The notes under the pieces: generated by a model | Told to the model about the DNA's origin: nothing | What the model saw: only the letters and a program-made list of their open reading frames with translations | Database searches by the model: none | NCBI RefSeq assembly: GCF_009176305.1 | Contig: NZ_BLAJ01000002.1 | Span: forward strand, 930,001 to 994,000 | Length of the DNA stretch: 64,000 nucleotides | Source: Martinezella dioscoreae | GTDB taxonomy: Bacteria; Pseudomonadota; Alphaproteobacteria; Rhizobiales; Rhizobiaceae | Direction: 5' to 3' | Made by a program: the position numbers and the translations under genes | Shown here: positions 7,169 through 16,539 of the stretch, piece after piece | Layout of the letters: each line of letters opens with the position of its first letter | Position numbering within the stretch: the stretch's first letter is position 1

Positions 7169-9165
7169 TTTTTCGTCTCCTTGCGGGTCAGGAACCAGAT
7201 GAGATAGGGCCCGCCAATCAGCGCCGCGAACAGACCGACGGGAACCTCATAGGGAAAGATCACAATGCGCGACAGCCAGTCGGCCAGCACGAGCAGCATG
7301 GCGCCAAGCAGCAAGCTCGCGCCCAACTGTTTGAGGGTGCTACGAAAGCCTATGAGACGCCCAAGATGCGGTGCGATCAGCCCAGTCAGGCTGAGCGGGC
7401 CGACGAGGAAAGAGGGGATCGCAGTCAAGATGGCCGCAAGAACCGCCAGAGTGAGGCGGCTTGCCGCAACCGAGAGGCCGACGGAGCGCGAAACGTCGCC
7501 GCCGAGCGGCAGCACATCGAACCATCGCCTCAGCATCGGCAGGATCGGAACAAGAAGCACAAGCGAAATGGCGCCGGTCCAGGCTTCGAAGGAGCCGGCC
7601 CGATTGGTGGAGCCCGACAGCCAGGTCAACAGGAGATAGGCGCGCAGATCGCCGCGTGAGAGAACGACAGTGACGATTGCCATGCAGAGGGCGCCAATGG
7701 CGACGCCCGAAAGCAGCAGTCGCTCGGGGTCGAAGCCGCCGCGCGCGCTGAATGCCATCATGGCGAGGAATGCAATCAGCGCGCCGATCGTCATTGCGGT
7801 GATCGTGACGACGGGCGAGGGGAATGCAAAGAGAAAGAGTGCAATCGTCAGGCCCGCCCCGCCGCCGGCGCTCACTCCCAGGACCTCGGGGCTTGCGAGC
7901 GGATTGGCGGTGAGGCGCTGCATGATGAAGCCGGCTGCGGCGAGCATCGCGCCGGCAGTTGCCGCAACGACGGTGCGCGGCAGGCGGAAAGGCAGAAGTT
8001 CCCGAAACTGGCTGCCGAGCGCCGCATGCCAGCCATCGAAGCTGCGCCCGACCGACAGAACAATGAGGATCAGAAGAACGAAGCCGAGTGCGAGCAAGGC
8101 AAGCGCTCGTCCCGGTGCTGCAATCGTCAGCCGCGCCCGAGGACCGTCAACGGCGCGTAGCGCATTGCCGGAATGCAGGCGCCGCAGAAGCAGCAATAGG
8201 AGGGGGCCGCCAAGGAGCGCGGTCGCTGCTCCCGTCGGGGCAAGGTCGGTGAACCCCGGCGAGAGGAGCTGCACCAGGCAATCCGTCAGGAACAGCAGGC
8301 CGGCGCCGGCGACAGGGGCGGCGATCAGCAGCTGCCGGGTGCGCCGCGCGCCGCAGAATCTGGCGATGTGAGGTGCGGCAAGCCCAAGAAAGCCGATGAT
8401 GCCGACCTGTGCCGTCACCGAAGCCGCCAGCCAGACGGCAAGCGCCAGAATGGCGAGGCGCATGCTGTGCAATGCAAGGCCGAGGTTCTTGGCGCTGCTG
8501 TCGTCCAGGCTCATCACCGTCAGAGGACGGACCAGTACCAATGCGACTGTAAAGCCGACGACCAGGCGCGGCGCAAGCGTGACGACGCCGTCCCAGTTTT
8601 GCTGGTTCAGCGCGCCCGCGCCCCAGATGAAGACGGACATGGCATATTCGCCGCGCGCGAGAATGATGGTGACGCTAAGTGCGGTTGCAACCAGCGTCAC
8701 CATCATGCCGCATAGCGCCACCGTCACCGGGTCGAGACCATGCCTCCAGCTCAATGCCAGAACGATCAGGACCGCAGCAAGCCCGCCGACAAAGGCAGAG
8801 ATCTCCCGTGGCAGGCCGATCAGCAAGGGAAAGAGCCCGACAGCGATCGTCATCGCCAGCTGCGACCCGGCGGCGATCCCGAGTGTCGAGGCGTCGGCGA
8901 TCGGATTGCGCAGCACCCTTTGCAACAGAGCACCGGAAAGGCCGAGTGCTGCACCGGCGATGACTGCGATCATCGAGCGCGGCAGCAGGCTATCGGTGAG
9001 CAGGATATGGTTGAGGGTCGCCGCCTCGTGCACATCGGCAGCAAGCTGCGGCCGCAGGAAGAGGAGCGCCGCGAAGGCAAAGACACAGATGGCGCCGAGC
9101 AGAGCACTGTTGCGTGCCAGAGATTTGCCTTGGGCAATCACAGGCCGATCAACCATTCCATGCAC
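7165..9165 (-). CDS. fhuB: Fused FecCD-type ferric siderophore ABC permease (FhuB-like)
   Basis: 666-residue inner-membrane protein made of two tandem FecCD permease halves (about 1-330 and 340-666), as in FhuB. Each half has about ten hydrophobic helices and the expected motifs: RNPIADASTLGI and GLAAPHIARF in the first, ANPLASPEVLGVSAGG and GLIAPHLGR in the second. I start it at the GTG at 9165, because AGGAGG lies 8 bases upstream; an ATG at 9156 is the alternative. It overlaps the binding-protein gene by 17 bp. No ABC ATPase for this system lies anywhere near, so the ATPase must be supplied from elsewhere. Confidence 0.9.
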   Translation of the reverse strand: MHGMVDRPVIAQGKSLARNSALLGAICVFAFAALLFLRPQLAADVHEAATLNHILLTDSLLPRSMIAVIAGAALGLSGALLQRVLRNPIADASTLGIAAGSQLAMTIAVGLFPLLIGLPREISAFVGGLAAVLIVLALSWRHGLDPVTVALCGMMVTLVATALSVTIILARGEYAMSVFIWGAGALNQQNWDGVVTLAPRLVVGFTVALVLVRPLTVMSLDDSSAKNLGLALHSMRLAILALAVWLAASVTAQVGIIGFLGLAAPHIARFCGARRTRQLLIAAPVAGAGLLFLTDCLVQLLSPGFTDLAPTGAATALLGGPLLLLLLRRLHSGNALRAVDGPRARLTIAAPGRALALLALGFVLLILIVLSVGRSFDGWHAALGSQFRELLPFRLPRTVVAATAGAMLAAAGFIMQRLTANPLASPEVLGVSAGGGAGLTIALFLFAFPSPVVTITAMTIGALIAFLAMMAFSARGGFDPERLLLSGVAIGALCMAIVTVVLSRGDLRAYLLLTWLSGSTNRAGSFEAWTGAISLVLLVPILPMLRRWFDVLPLGGDVSRSVGLSVAASRLTLAVLAAILTAIPSFLVGPLSLTGLIAPHLGRLIGFRSTLKQLGASLLLGAMLLVLADWLSRIVIFPYEVPVGLFAALIGGPYLIWFLTRKETKK

Positions 9166-10042
9166 GGTCGAGCCCTCCTGCAAGGAGATCGGCGAAGCGT
9201 TCTGCCGCCGGCAGCGCGCCATAGGGATTGATCGAGCCGAGCATGAGGACACGACCTTGCCGTACCGGCGGAAGCACATTCCAGAATGCGCTTCGCTGGA
9301 GTTCCGCCAGAGCTTCGGCCGGATGCGGCGGGATGAGGACGATCCAGGCGTCCGGCATGGTGGCAAGTCGCTCGATGCCGACGGGTGCGGTCGCCGAATA
9401 ACTCGTCAAATCCGGCCAGGCATTGGTCAGGCCGGTGCGGGTCAGAACTTCCCCGAACATGCTATCGGAGCCGAAGACGCGAAAGTGTCTGGCGTCGCCC
9501 AGATTGATCGGCAGGATCGGCCGATGATCGCCCTTGCTGAAACCGGCGCGATAGGCTTCGAGTTTTTCGCGCGTCGCATCGACGAGGGCGCGGCCTGTCG
9601 TAAGCCCGAGCCGCTCGCCGATCGCAAGCGTTGCCTGCTCCGAAAGCTGGTAGGGGCTGGCTCCGGGTTGATAAATGGCGTGGCTCTCGACCGGTGCGAT
9701 CAGCCGCATGCGATCGTTGGCCCAGGCATAGAAATTGGAATTGAAGATCAGATTTGGCCGGGCTGCATAAAGGACTTCGAAGTTCGGCGTGCCGCGCAGC
9801 CCGAGATCGGCAACGCCCGCGGGAATGGTCGGGGTCACGGCAACGTCGCGGAATTGCAGCAGTTCAGTGCCGGCAACCACATTGGCGCCGATCGCCAGCA
9901 GGGTTTCCAGAATGGCCCAATCGAGCGTCGCCACACGCGGGCTCGCCGCCGCGCGCGCCGGCGTCAGGCCGGCGATCACGCCTGCGCCTGCCATCGCAAG
10001 GAACTGTCTTCGCGACAGTTTATGAGCGTTTCCTGCTGTCAT
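9149..10042 (-). CDS. fhuD: Ferric siderophore ABC substrate-binding protein (FhuD-like), Tat-exported
   Basis: 297 residues. The N-terminus KLSRRQFLAMAGAGVIAGL is a twin-arginine signal. The rest fits the class III periplasmic binding proteins of ferric hydroxamates: VATLDWAILETLLAIG near the mature N-terminus, the PNFEVLYAARPNLIF region, and a C-terminal lobe with FGEVLTRTGLTNAW. It delivers siderophore-bound iron to the fused permease downstream. I chose the ATG at 10042, directly before the Tat signal; the frame is open to 10198 but the extension has no signal-like character. The ribosome site is weak (CTGGTCAG), so the start is moderately certain. Confidence 0.87.
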   Translation of the reverse strand: MTAGNAHKLSRRQFLAMAGAGVIAGLTPARAAASPRVATLDWAILETLLAIGANVVAGTELLQFRDVAVTPTIPAGVADLGLRGTPNFEVLYAARPNLIFNSNFYAWANDRMRLIAPVESHAIYQPGASPYQLSEQATLAIGERLGLTTGRALVDATREKLEAYRAGFSKGDHRPILPINLGDARHFRVFGSDSMFGEVLTRTGLTNAWPDLTSYSATAPVGIERLATMPDAWIVLIPPHPAEALAELQRSAFWNVLPPVRQGRVLMLGSINPYGALPAAERFADLLAGGLDRAWNG

Positions 10043-10209
10043 CGGAAATAGCTGACCAGGCTGCAGCACGGTGACTGGGCAAGCATCCTCGCGACGCGGT
10101 AAATTCGCTGCTGCCGTTGCGTCGTCATGCGCAAGCGTTGCCTTCGGTTTGAAACGAGTTCGAGGATTGCCTTGCGGCAATCCCCGGTTCCTTGCCATGA
10201 TCGAGAATG

Positions 10210-10221
10210 AAAGTATACTTT
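10210..10221. promoter_or_regulatory. Perfect 12-bp palindrome AAAGTATACTTT between receptor and fhuD genes
   Basis: It lies 10 bp beyond the receptor stop codon and about 170 bp before the fhuD start, in the only AT-rich stretch of that gap. It could be an operator of a separate fhuD promoter. It does not fit the TGA-N9-TCA iron box. Function unknown. Confidence 0.3.
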
Positions 10222-10231
10222 AATTATCAAC

Positions 10232-12427
10232 TTACCACTTCTTGCTGAGCTTGAAGGTGATGGTTCTCGCTTCGCCGTAGCCGCAGACATTCTCGCCGGC
10301 GCAACCCGAGACATATTCCTTGTCGAACAGGTTCGAGACGTTGAGCGCCGCACCCCAGCCCTTCTTCTCGTAGCGGATCCCCGCATCGAAGAGCGTTGCC
10401 GAGGGTACGCGCAGCGTATTGGCCTGGTCTGCCCAGGACTTGCCCTGGTAGCGCACGCCGGCGCCAATGCTGAGCCCGTCAAGCGCATCGCTTGTGAAGG
10501 CGTAGTCGAGCCACAGGGATGCGGTGGAATTCGGCACCAGATAGGGCGAGTTGCCGATGACGGAGGAGTCGAGGTCCTTGGTGATCGTCAGATCCGTGTA
10601 GGAATAGGAGCCGAGCAGCTTCCAGTTTTCGCCCAGATTGACCTTGCCTTCCAATTCGACACCGCGCGAGCGGACCTCGCCGACCTGGCGCTGCAGGAAG
10701 GTGACCGGATCGGTCAGCGCCATGTTCTTGCGGTTGATCTGGAAGATGGACGCCGTGAACAGGCCGTCGATGAAGTCGGGCTCATACTTGATGCCGGCCT
10801 CGTACTGCTCGCCCTTTTCCGGCGTCAGGCCGCCGCCGCTGATGCTGGTGCCGATCAGAGGATTGAAGAAGGTGCCGGCGCTGATATAGGGCGTGATGCC
10901 GTTGGAAAACTCGTAGGCGAGGCCCGCGCGGCCGCTTGGCGCTGATGCGTTCGACTTGTAGCTCGTGCCGACCTTGGAGTCGGAATTGGTGTCGACGAAG
11001 TCGTAACGGCCGTTGAGGGTCACCAGCCAGCCATCGCCGAAGCGCATCTGGTCCTGTGTGTAGATGCCGAACTGCTGCTGCGTCATGACCTGATTGAGGT
11101 AGACGAAGTTGGTCCCCTGCGGCGTGCCATAAATCGGGTTGGTGGCGCTGATCGGATTGGAGCCGCAGCACGCCTGGATCTGGTCGAGGCGGTAGATCGA
11201 ATAGTCTGTGCCGATCAGGAAATCATGGCTGATCGGGCCGGTGTCGAACTTGTTTTCCGCGCGCGTGTCGACGGAGAACGTATCGACCTTGGAGCGCTCG
11301 AAGAAGCCGATGCGGTTCAGCATGTAGTTGGGATCGTCATAACCGGGGCTGAGCGGATTGCCGTCGACATAGCCGTTCAGATAGGGGCCTTCCTCGCGCT
11401 TATAAAGGTGACCGTAGCGCGCGTTCTGCGACACGGTCCAGCCGCCGTCGAAATCATGCGAGAATTCGTAGCCGAGCATCTGCTGGGCATATTTGAGATT
11501 GTCGATGCTGCGCTCGCCATAGAAGGCATCGCGCTTGATCTTGCCGAAGGGCGCATCGACCACCGTGCCGACGTAAGGAAAGAAGCCGTTGCCGCTATGG
11601 ATTTCATCCAGGCCGCTCAGTATGCCGAAGACGGTCAGCTTGGTGGACTCATCGGGTGAGATGGTGACCTGCGGCATGATGAAGCCGCGCAGGTCGTGGG
11701 TACCATCGCTATAGGTGTCGCCGCCGGCGATCTTGCCCGTCAGGCGATAGCGGTAGACGCCGTCGGCCGACAGCTTGTCGGAGAAGTCGAAGCCGACGAA
11801 GGCATTGCCGAGATTGTTGATGCCGATCTCGGTCGAATATTGGGGCGTGTCGGTCGGCTCCTTGCGGACCATGTTGACGAGGCCGCCCGGATTGGCGCCG
11901 CCGTAAAGGACGGAGGAGGGCCCCTTCAGCACTTCGACGCGCTCGAGCATATAGGGATCGATCTGGAAGCCACCGAAGCCGTAACTATAGAGCGTCAGGC
12001 CATTCATGAAGACGCCGCTCTGCGTCGCGTCGAAACCGCGAATGTAGAACCAGTCGGTGTCGCCGTCATTGCCGAAGGGCTGCGTGGTGACGCCGGGCGT
12101 ATAGCGCAGAACCTCATCCACCTTGTTGGTGATGCCGCGATCCCGCATTTCCTGCTGGCCGATGACGGAAACCGATTGCGGTACTTCGGTGATCGGCGTG
12201 TCGGATTTCGAGCCCGCGGTGGTCTTCCTGGCGACATAGCCCTTGACCGGCGCCGTGCCGCTGTCTTCGCTCTTCTGCTGCGAACCCTGGATGACCAAAG
12301 GCTGCAGCTCCGTCGGCGTTTCCTGCGCCATGACCTTGGAGCCCGCCAGCAGCGCGATAATGGCTACGCCCGTCGCCATGAGCCGCGCTTGCGATACGTC
12401 CTGCTTCAATCCCTGCATTTCCGTCAA
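10232..12427 (-). CDS. TonB-dependent siderophore receptor
   Basis: 731-residue outer-membrane receptor of the FhuA/FoxA group. A signal peptide ends near ...SKVMAQ (about residue 35), followed by a plug domain (TEVPQSVSVIGQQEMRDRG; YIRGFDATQSGVFMNGL; RVEVLKGPSSVLYGGANPGGLVN) and a 22-strand barrel. The barrel contains a CCGSN loop, an ISAGTFFNP strand and a conserved C-terminal strand ending in FKLSKKW. A TonB box could be LQPLVIQ, just after the signal. The neighbours (FhuD, FhuB, SIP) and the fold suggest hydroxamate siderophores such as ferrichrome or ferrioxamine, but the ligand cannot be read from sequence. An iron box lies 54 bp upstream. Confidence 0.93.
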   Translation of the reverse strand: MTEMQGLKQDVSQARLMATGVAIIALLAGSKVMAQETPTELQPLVIQGSQQKSEDSGTAPVKGYVARKTTAGSKSDTPITEVPQSVSVIGQQEMRDRGITNKVDEVLRYTPGVTTQPFGNDGDTDWFYIRGFDATQSGVFMNGLTLYSYGFGGFQIDPYMLERVEVLKGPSSVLYGGANPGGLVNMVRKEPTDTPQYSTEIGINNLGNAFVGFDFSDKLSADGVYRYRLTGKIAGGDTYSDGTHDLRGFIMPQVTISPDESTKLTVFGILSGLDEIHSGNGFFPYVGTVVDAPFGKIKRDAFYGERSIDNLKYAQQMLGYEFSHDFDGGWTVSQNARYGHLYKREEGPYLNGYVDGNPLSPGYDDPNYMLNRIGFFERSKVDTFSVDTRAENKFDTGPISHDFLIGTDYSIYRLDQIQACCGSNPISATNPIYGTPQGTNFVYLNQVMTQQQFGIYTQDQMRFGDGWLVTLNGRYDFVDTNSDSKVGTSYKSNASAPSGRAGLAYEFSNGITPYISAGTFFNPLIGTSISGGGLTPEKGEQYEAGIKYEPDFIDGLFTASIFQINRKNMALTDPVTFLQRQVGEVRSRGVELEGKVNLGENWKLLGSYSYTDLTITKDLDSSVIGNSPYLVPNSTASLWLDYAFTSDALDGLSIGAGVRYQGKSWADQANTLRVPSATLFDAGIRYEKKGWGAALNVSNLFDKEYVSGCAGENVCGYGEARTITFKLSKKW

Positions 12428-12480
12428 TTGTCCCGAATTCTTGCGCCCGTTCGGCCATGTCAGCCGATCCCTCGATAAGA

Positions 12481-12495
12481 TGAGTAGTTAACTCA
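12481..12495. promoter_or_regulatory. Iron-responsive (RirA/IRO) operator upstream of the siderophore receptor
   Basis: TGAGTAGTTAACTCA matches the rhizobial iron-responsive operator TGA-N9-TCA and is extended to a 6-bp inverted repeat (ATGAGT at 12480-12485, ACTCAT at 12491-12496). It lies 54 bp upstream of the receptor start, between that gene and the AraC regulator. RirA represses iron-uptake genes from such sites when iron is sufficient. The match is exact, though the motif is short. Confidence 0.65.
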
Positions 12496-12587
12496 TATTT
12501 ACCGATGCGGCTTGTCTGTCACGGGGGAAATTGAATGTTTTTGGGCAATTCTCCGCAAAGCGTACAATTGCTCGCGGACTGTGGTTT

Positions 12588-13472
12588 TCAGGCAAGCCTG
12601 CTTCGCTTCCAACTGGCGGGCGCGGTGCCGACATTCTTGCGGAAGACGCGGGTGAAATGCGCCTGGTCGGCAAAGCCGGTTTCGACGGCGACGGTCGTCA
12701 GCGGCATCTCGCTGCTCAGAAGAAGTTGCTTGGCCCGTTCGAGCCTGGCCTGCGTTTGCCATTGATGCGGCGGCAGGCCCGTCGACGCCTTGAAGGCGTG
12801 ACTGAAATGCGATTGCGAGAGGCCGGTCAGCGCCGCCAACTCCTCGAGCCGGATGGCCCGGGTGCAATGCTCTTCGATATAGTCGACCGCGCGCCGCAGC
12901 TGCCAGGTGGCCAGGCCGCTGCGCTTGCGGGGCTGGGTTCCGCGCAACCGCAACACGTCGATCAAAAGCGAAAGCGTCAGGCCATCGCCGTAGAGATCGT
13001 GCAGCGGTTCGGGGTTTTCGCATTCGGCGGCGATAAGTTCGGCGAGCGCCATCACCCGCGGGGCGTTGAAATGCAGCTGTGGCCGCTCGAGCTGTGCCGG
13101 ATCGATATTTTCCATCAGGCGCTGGCTGACAACCCCCGCATCGAAATGAATATCGAGGTGGCGCACGAACTCGACGCCTGCCATGTCGACCCAGAGCTCC
13201 ATGCCGGCGGGGATATAGGAGATGCGGCCGCTATTATAATCCTGCAGCTGGGCCTGCGCGCGAGGCGAGGGGCGGACATTGGTCTTGCCTGCACCACGCT
13301 GTTCTAGAAGGATGAACAGGCGCGGATCGCGCGCCACATAATATCCGCCGGCCTGTGCGGCGCAATTGACGTTCCAGATATCGGCAACCATGCCGTTCCA
13401 GTGGCGGCGATGCATACCGCCGATGACGGAAAAGCCTCCGATCTTGTTCTGCATTCTTGGCTGAAACGTCAT
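12588..13472 (-). CDS. AraC-family regulator of siderophore uptake
   Basis: 294 residues. The N-terminal half has no recognisable family and presumably binds the effector. The C-terminal part (about 190-290) is the double helix-turn-helix of AraC proteins: AIRLEELAALTGLSQSHFSHAFKAS and TTVAVETGFADQAHFTRVFRKNVG. It is encoded 160 bp upstream of the receptor gene on the same strand. The position suggests activation of the receptor operon by its siderophore, as known for several AraC regulators beside TonB receptors. Two ATG codons lie close together at the start; the one at 13472 gives the longest form. Confidence 0.85.
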   Translation of the reverse strand: MTFQPRMQNKIGGFSVIGGMHRRHWNGMVADIWNVNCAAQAGGYYVARDPRLFILLEQRGAGKTNVRPSPRAQAQLQDYNSGRISYIPAGMELWVDMAGVEFVRHLDIHFDAGVVSQRLMENIDPAQLERPQLHFNAPRVMALAELIAAECENPEPLHDLYGDGLTLSLLIDVLRLRGTQPRKRSGLATWQLRRAVDYIEEHCTRAIRLEELAALTGLSQSHFSHAFKASTGLPPHQWQTQARLERAKQLLLSSEMPLTTVAVETGFADQAHFTRVFRKNVGTAPASWKRSRLA

Positions 13473-13617
13473 TTGCTGCTTCCGGCGTTGCTTCTGCGCA
13501 ATAATCCTTCAAATTAAACTCAAGTTATTATAACAACACTGCCAGGATAGCAATCCGCATGGGCGCGAGGGCGGTTGCCATGCAAAAAGATCTCTACCCG
13601 CGTCTCCAAATACAAAC

Positions 13618-13639
13618 GGGATGCCCTTTCGAGCATCCC
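13618..13639 (-). terminator. Rho-independent terminator of the exported protein gene
   Basis: Perfect 7-bp arms GGGATGC and GCATCCC around an 8-base loop, 39 bp beyond the stop of the gene at 13678-14316. On the minus strand it is followed by CGTTTG, so the U-tract is weak. Confidence 0.6.
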
Positions 13640-13677
13640 GCCTTTGAGATCGATACTACTGACTTAAGGTCTGTATC

Positions 13678-14316
13678 CTAGAACAGACCTGCCAATCTCA
13701 CCGTTTTTGCATCGGGCTGAAACGAAGCCTGGATCACGTTGGACGGCTGATGGTTGGGAGATGGCTGGGGTGCGACGGCATGTGCCGGCCGAGGAGCCGG
13801 GCTCTGAGCCGGGCCGCAGCTTCCGGAGCTCGTTTTCTCGACCCGAGGCTTGCCGCTGCCGGAGCTGAAATACTCCACGGTTTGCGTGCAGGTGCCCTTG
13901 CCCGATGTCATCGAGATGACCGTATATCCTTTCACGCCTGCGGGGAGCTTCGACAGATCGATCTTCATGAGATTATCCGAGCCATCCGGCCACGGCGCGA
14001 AAAGACGCGGATCATTCATCAGGGCTGCAGCCTCGCGATCCATGGCAGCCGAGATGCGCTCTATGTCGGCGAAGGGCGAGACGTCGTCGATTGGAGCAAA
14101 GCCCGCCATCGACGCCGGATCGTCCCGGAAGGTAATCGTCGGTGGCTGAGCACCGCTGTAGCGGATCAATTCCAGCGAGCCGTCCGGCAGGCGAACTGTC
14201 ATTTGGTGCGTATTGGCGGATTGCTCAATCTTCTGCTGAGCGACGGCCTGGCTCGCCAATCCTGTGGCTGTGATAAGGCCGGCGCTGATGAGAAATGCAT
14301 TGCGGAGGGTTAGCAC
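13678..14316 (-). CDS. Conserved hypothetical exported protein
   Basis: 212 residues with a clear signal peptide (LISAGLITATGLASQAVAQQ, cleavage after about residue 27). The mature part begins with a glutamine-rich piece and a region reading like a small beta domain (MTVRLPDGSLELIRYSG), continues with a mixed region holding two cysteines (GKGTCTQTVEY; SSGSCGPAQ) that may form a disulfide, and ends in a proline- and alanine-rich tail (about 168-190). No catalytic motif is seen. I do not recognise the family; it is probably periplasmic. It is divergent from htpG and has its own terminator. Confidence 0.7.
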   Translation of the reverse strand: MLTLRNAFLISAGLITATGLASQAVAQQKIEQSANTHQMTVRLPDGSLELIRYSGAQPPTITFRDDPASMAGFAPIDDVSPFADIERISAAMDREAAALMNDPRLFAPWPDGSDNLMKIDLSKLPAGVKGYTVISMTSGKGTCTQTVEYFSSGSGKPRVEKTSSGSCGPAQSPAPRPAHAVAPQPSPNHQPSNVIQASFQPDAKTVRLAGLF

Positions 14317-14640
14317 GATGATCTCCTTTGCGTTGAGAGCATGTCGGATCGGCTCCCGCTTGAATGGCTTGGAGCGCCGATCGATGCGAACCCTTTCGAT
14401 CTTGGTCTCGCCTCTGCCAAATTTATGGCAGTCACTGCGGCACCATGCCGCAGTGGGGCCGCACTGCTGTCAATCCTGCGTGATAAACTCGTGACAGAAG
14501 CGTCGCGTGAACGCTTCCGCACGCGAAGCGGGCCCATTCGCTCGTTTTGAGCTCTATGGGACAACGCCCGCTTGAAATTTCGCTTGTCTTCCGCCACCTG
14601 TGCGGCGCGACTTTTTTTATTCCCAGGAGACTAGACGCTT
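14317..14640 (+). promoter_or_regulatory. Intergenic region with candidate RpoH promoter for htpG
   Basis: 324 bp between divergent genes. CTTGAAA at 14571-14577 followed, 16 bp later, by CCACCT (14594-14599) resembles an alphaproteobacterial heat-shock (sigma-32) promoter, which would suit htpG. CAGGAGA at 14624-14630 is the ribosome site for the ATG at 14641. I see no gene in the remainder. The promoter call rests on a partial match. Confidence 0.4.
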
Positions 14641-16530
14641 ATGACGACCACCACCGCAGAAAATACCGCCGAGAGCCACGTTTTTGAGGCCGACGTTGCC
14701 CGCCTTCTGCACATGATGGTTCACTCGGTTTATTCGGACAAGGATGTCTTCCTGCGCGAGCTGATCTCGAACGCGGCCGATGCCTGCGAGAAGCTGCGCT
14801 ACGAAGCGATTGCCCATCCCGGCTTGCTTGCCAACGATCCCGACAGCCGCATCCTGCTGACGCTTGATGCCGATGGCAGCAAGCTCATCGTGGAAGATAA
14901 CGGCATCGGCATGAGCCGCGACGAGATGATCGAAGCGCTCGGCACAATTGCCCGCTCGGGCACGCGCGCCTTCATGGAGCGAATCGAGGCCAACAAGCAG
15001 GGCGAGGGTGCGCAGCTCATCGGCCAGTTCGGCGTCGGCTTCTATTCCTGTTTCATGGTTGCCGACCGCGTCGACGTCATCTCGCGCCGCGCCGGTGCGG
15101 AGGATGCCTGGCTCTGGTCTTCCGATGGCAAGGGCGGCTACAGCGTTGCGCCTGTTGACGTCAGCGAGGCACCGGCGCGCGGCACTCGCATTACGCTGCA
15201 TCTGATGGAAGATGCCAAGAGCTACGCCTCGCGCTGGAGCGTCGAGCGCATCGTCAAGGAACAGTCCGGTCATGTGCCGGTGCCGATCAAGATCGCCGAA
15301 AAGCCCGGCGAGGAAGCGACGCAGCTGACCGACGGCACCGCGCTCTGGACGAAATCGAAGAACGACATCACGTCTGAAGAGTACACCGATTTCTATCGCG
15401 GCGTTTCCGGCCAGTATGACGAGCCGGCGCTGACGGTGCATTTCCGCGCCGAGGGTCGCCATGAATATTCGGCGCTTGCCTTCGTGCCGGGCTCGCAGCC
15501 CTTCGATCTTTTCGATCCGGACCGCAAGGGCCGCATGAAGCTCTATGTGAAGCGCGTCTTCATCACCGATGAAGCCGAATTGCTGCCGCGTTATCTCCGC
15601 TTCGTGCGCGGCCTCGTCGATACGTCGGACCTGCCGCTCAACGTCTCGCGCGAGATGATCCAGGAAAGCCCGATCCTGACGGCGATCCGCAAGGGCGTGA
15701 CCAATCGTATCATCACGGCGATCGAGAAGCAGGCGGAGAGCGATCACGACGCCTTCCTGAAGATCTGGGAGAATTTCGGCAGCCTCATCAAGGAAGGCCT
15801 CTACGAGGACTTCGAGCGCCGCTCGCAGCTTCTGGCGCTCTCGCGCTTCCGCACGACTACCTCGGGAGATGGCTATCGTTCGCTTGCCGACTACATCAAG
15901 GATGCCAAGGAGGGCCAGCAGTCGATCTACTATCTCGTCGGCGGCAGCCTGGAGCAGCTGAAGGCGTCGCCGCAGCTTGAAGGCTTCCGTGCCCGCGGCA
16001 TCGAAGTCCTGTTGCTGACCGATTCCGTCGACAGCTTCTGGGTGACCAATGCTCCGGAATTTGAGGGCAAGAGCTTCAAGTCGATCACGCAAGGCTCTGC
16101 TGATCTCGCCCAGTTCAAGAAGCAGGACGAAGACAAGCCGGAAAGCGAAAGCGCGCCCGCCGAAGTCCAGGCCTTTCTCGATTATGCCAAGCAGAAGCTG
16201 GCCGATGAGGTCTCCGATGTCCGTGCATCCGATCGTCTGATCGAAAGCGCCGTTTGCCTCGTGGCCTCCGAGCAGGGTTATGACCGCCAGCTGGAGAAGA
16301 TCCTGCAGGGCGCCGGCCGCCTGCAGTCCGGCGCCAAGCCGATCCTTGAGATCAATATGGATCACCCGGTCGTCAAGGCGATTGCCGCCAAGGCGGATGC
16401 GCCGTCCCTGCGTGACGATGCGGCCTTCCTGCTGCTCGATCAGGCTCGTGTTCTGGACGGCGACAAGCCTGCCGATCCGCGTGCTTTTGCCGAGCGGCTG
16501 GCGCGTTTGATGGAAAAGGCACTGCAGTAA
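14641..16530 (+). CDS. htpG: Molecular chaperone HtpG (Hsp90)
   Basis: 629 residues, the usual length for bacterial Hsp90. The GHKL ATP-binding domain shows all signature motifs: LRELISNAADACEKLRY, DNGIGMSRDE, and GQFGVGFYSCFMVAD. The middle domain contains KLYVKRVFITDEAELLPRYLRF and the catalytic-loop region GLVDTSDLPLNVSREMIQ. The C-terminal dimerisation domain ends at 16530. HtpG is an ATP-dependent cytosolic chaperone that remodels late folding intermediates. It is monocistronic, with a terminator directly downstream. Confidence 0.97.
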   Translation: MTTTTAENTAESHVFEADVARLLHMMVHSVYSDKDVFLRELISNAADACEKLRYEAIAHPGLLANDPDSRILLTLDADGSKLIVEDNGIGMSRDEMIEALGTIARSGTRAFMERIEANKQGEGAQLIGQFGVGFYSCFMVADRVDVISRRAGAEDAWLWSSDGKGGYSVAPVDVSEAPARGTRITLHLMEDAKSYASRWSVERIVKEQSGHVPVPIKIAEKPGEEATQLTDGTALWTKSKNDITSEEYTDFYRGVSGQYDEPALTVHFRAEGRHEYSALAFVPGSQPFDLFDPDRKGRMKLYVKRVFITDEAELLPRYLRFVRGLVDTSDLPLNVSREMIQESPILTAIRKGVTNRIITAIEKQAESDHDAFLKIWENFGSLIKEGLYEDFERRSQLLALSRFRTTTSGDGYRSLADYIKDAKEGQQSIYYLVGGSLEQLKASPQLEGFRARGIEVLLLTDSVDSFWVTNAPEFEGKSFKSITQGSADLAQFKKQDEDKPESESAPAEVQAFLDYAKQKLADEVSDVRASDRLIESAVCLVASEQGYDRQLEKILQGAGRLQSGAKPILEINMDHPVVKAIAAKADAPSLRDDAAFLLLDQARVLDGDKPADPRAFAERLARLMEKALQ

Positions 16531-16539
16531 TCAATCGGG

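Noticed and set aside
8396..10051. A 551-codon plus-strand frame across fhuB and fhuD.
   Set aside because: Low-complexity, arginine- and alanine-rich, crosses two real genes and has no motif.
14617..16365. A 582-codon open frame antisense to htpG.
   Set aside because: It mirrors htpG codon by codon, has no family motif or ribosome site, and is a normal by-product of high GC content.
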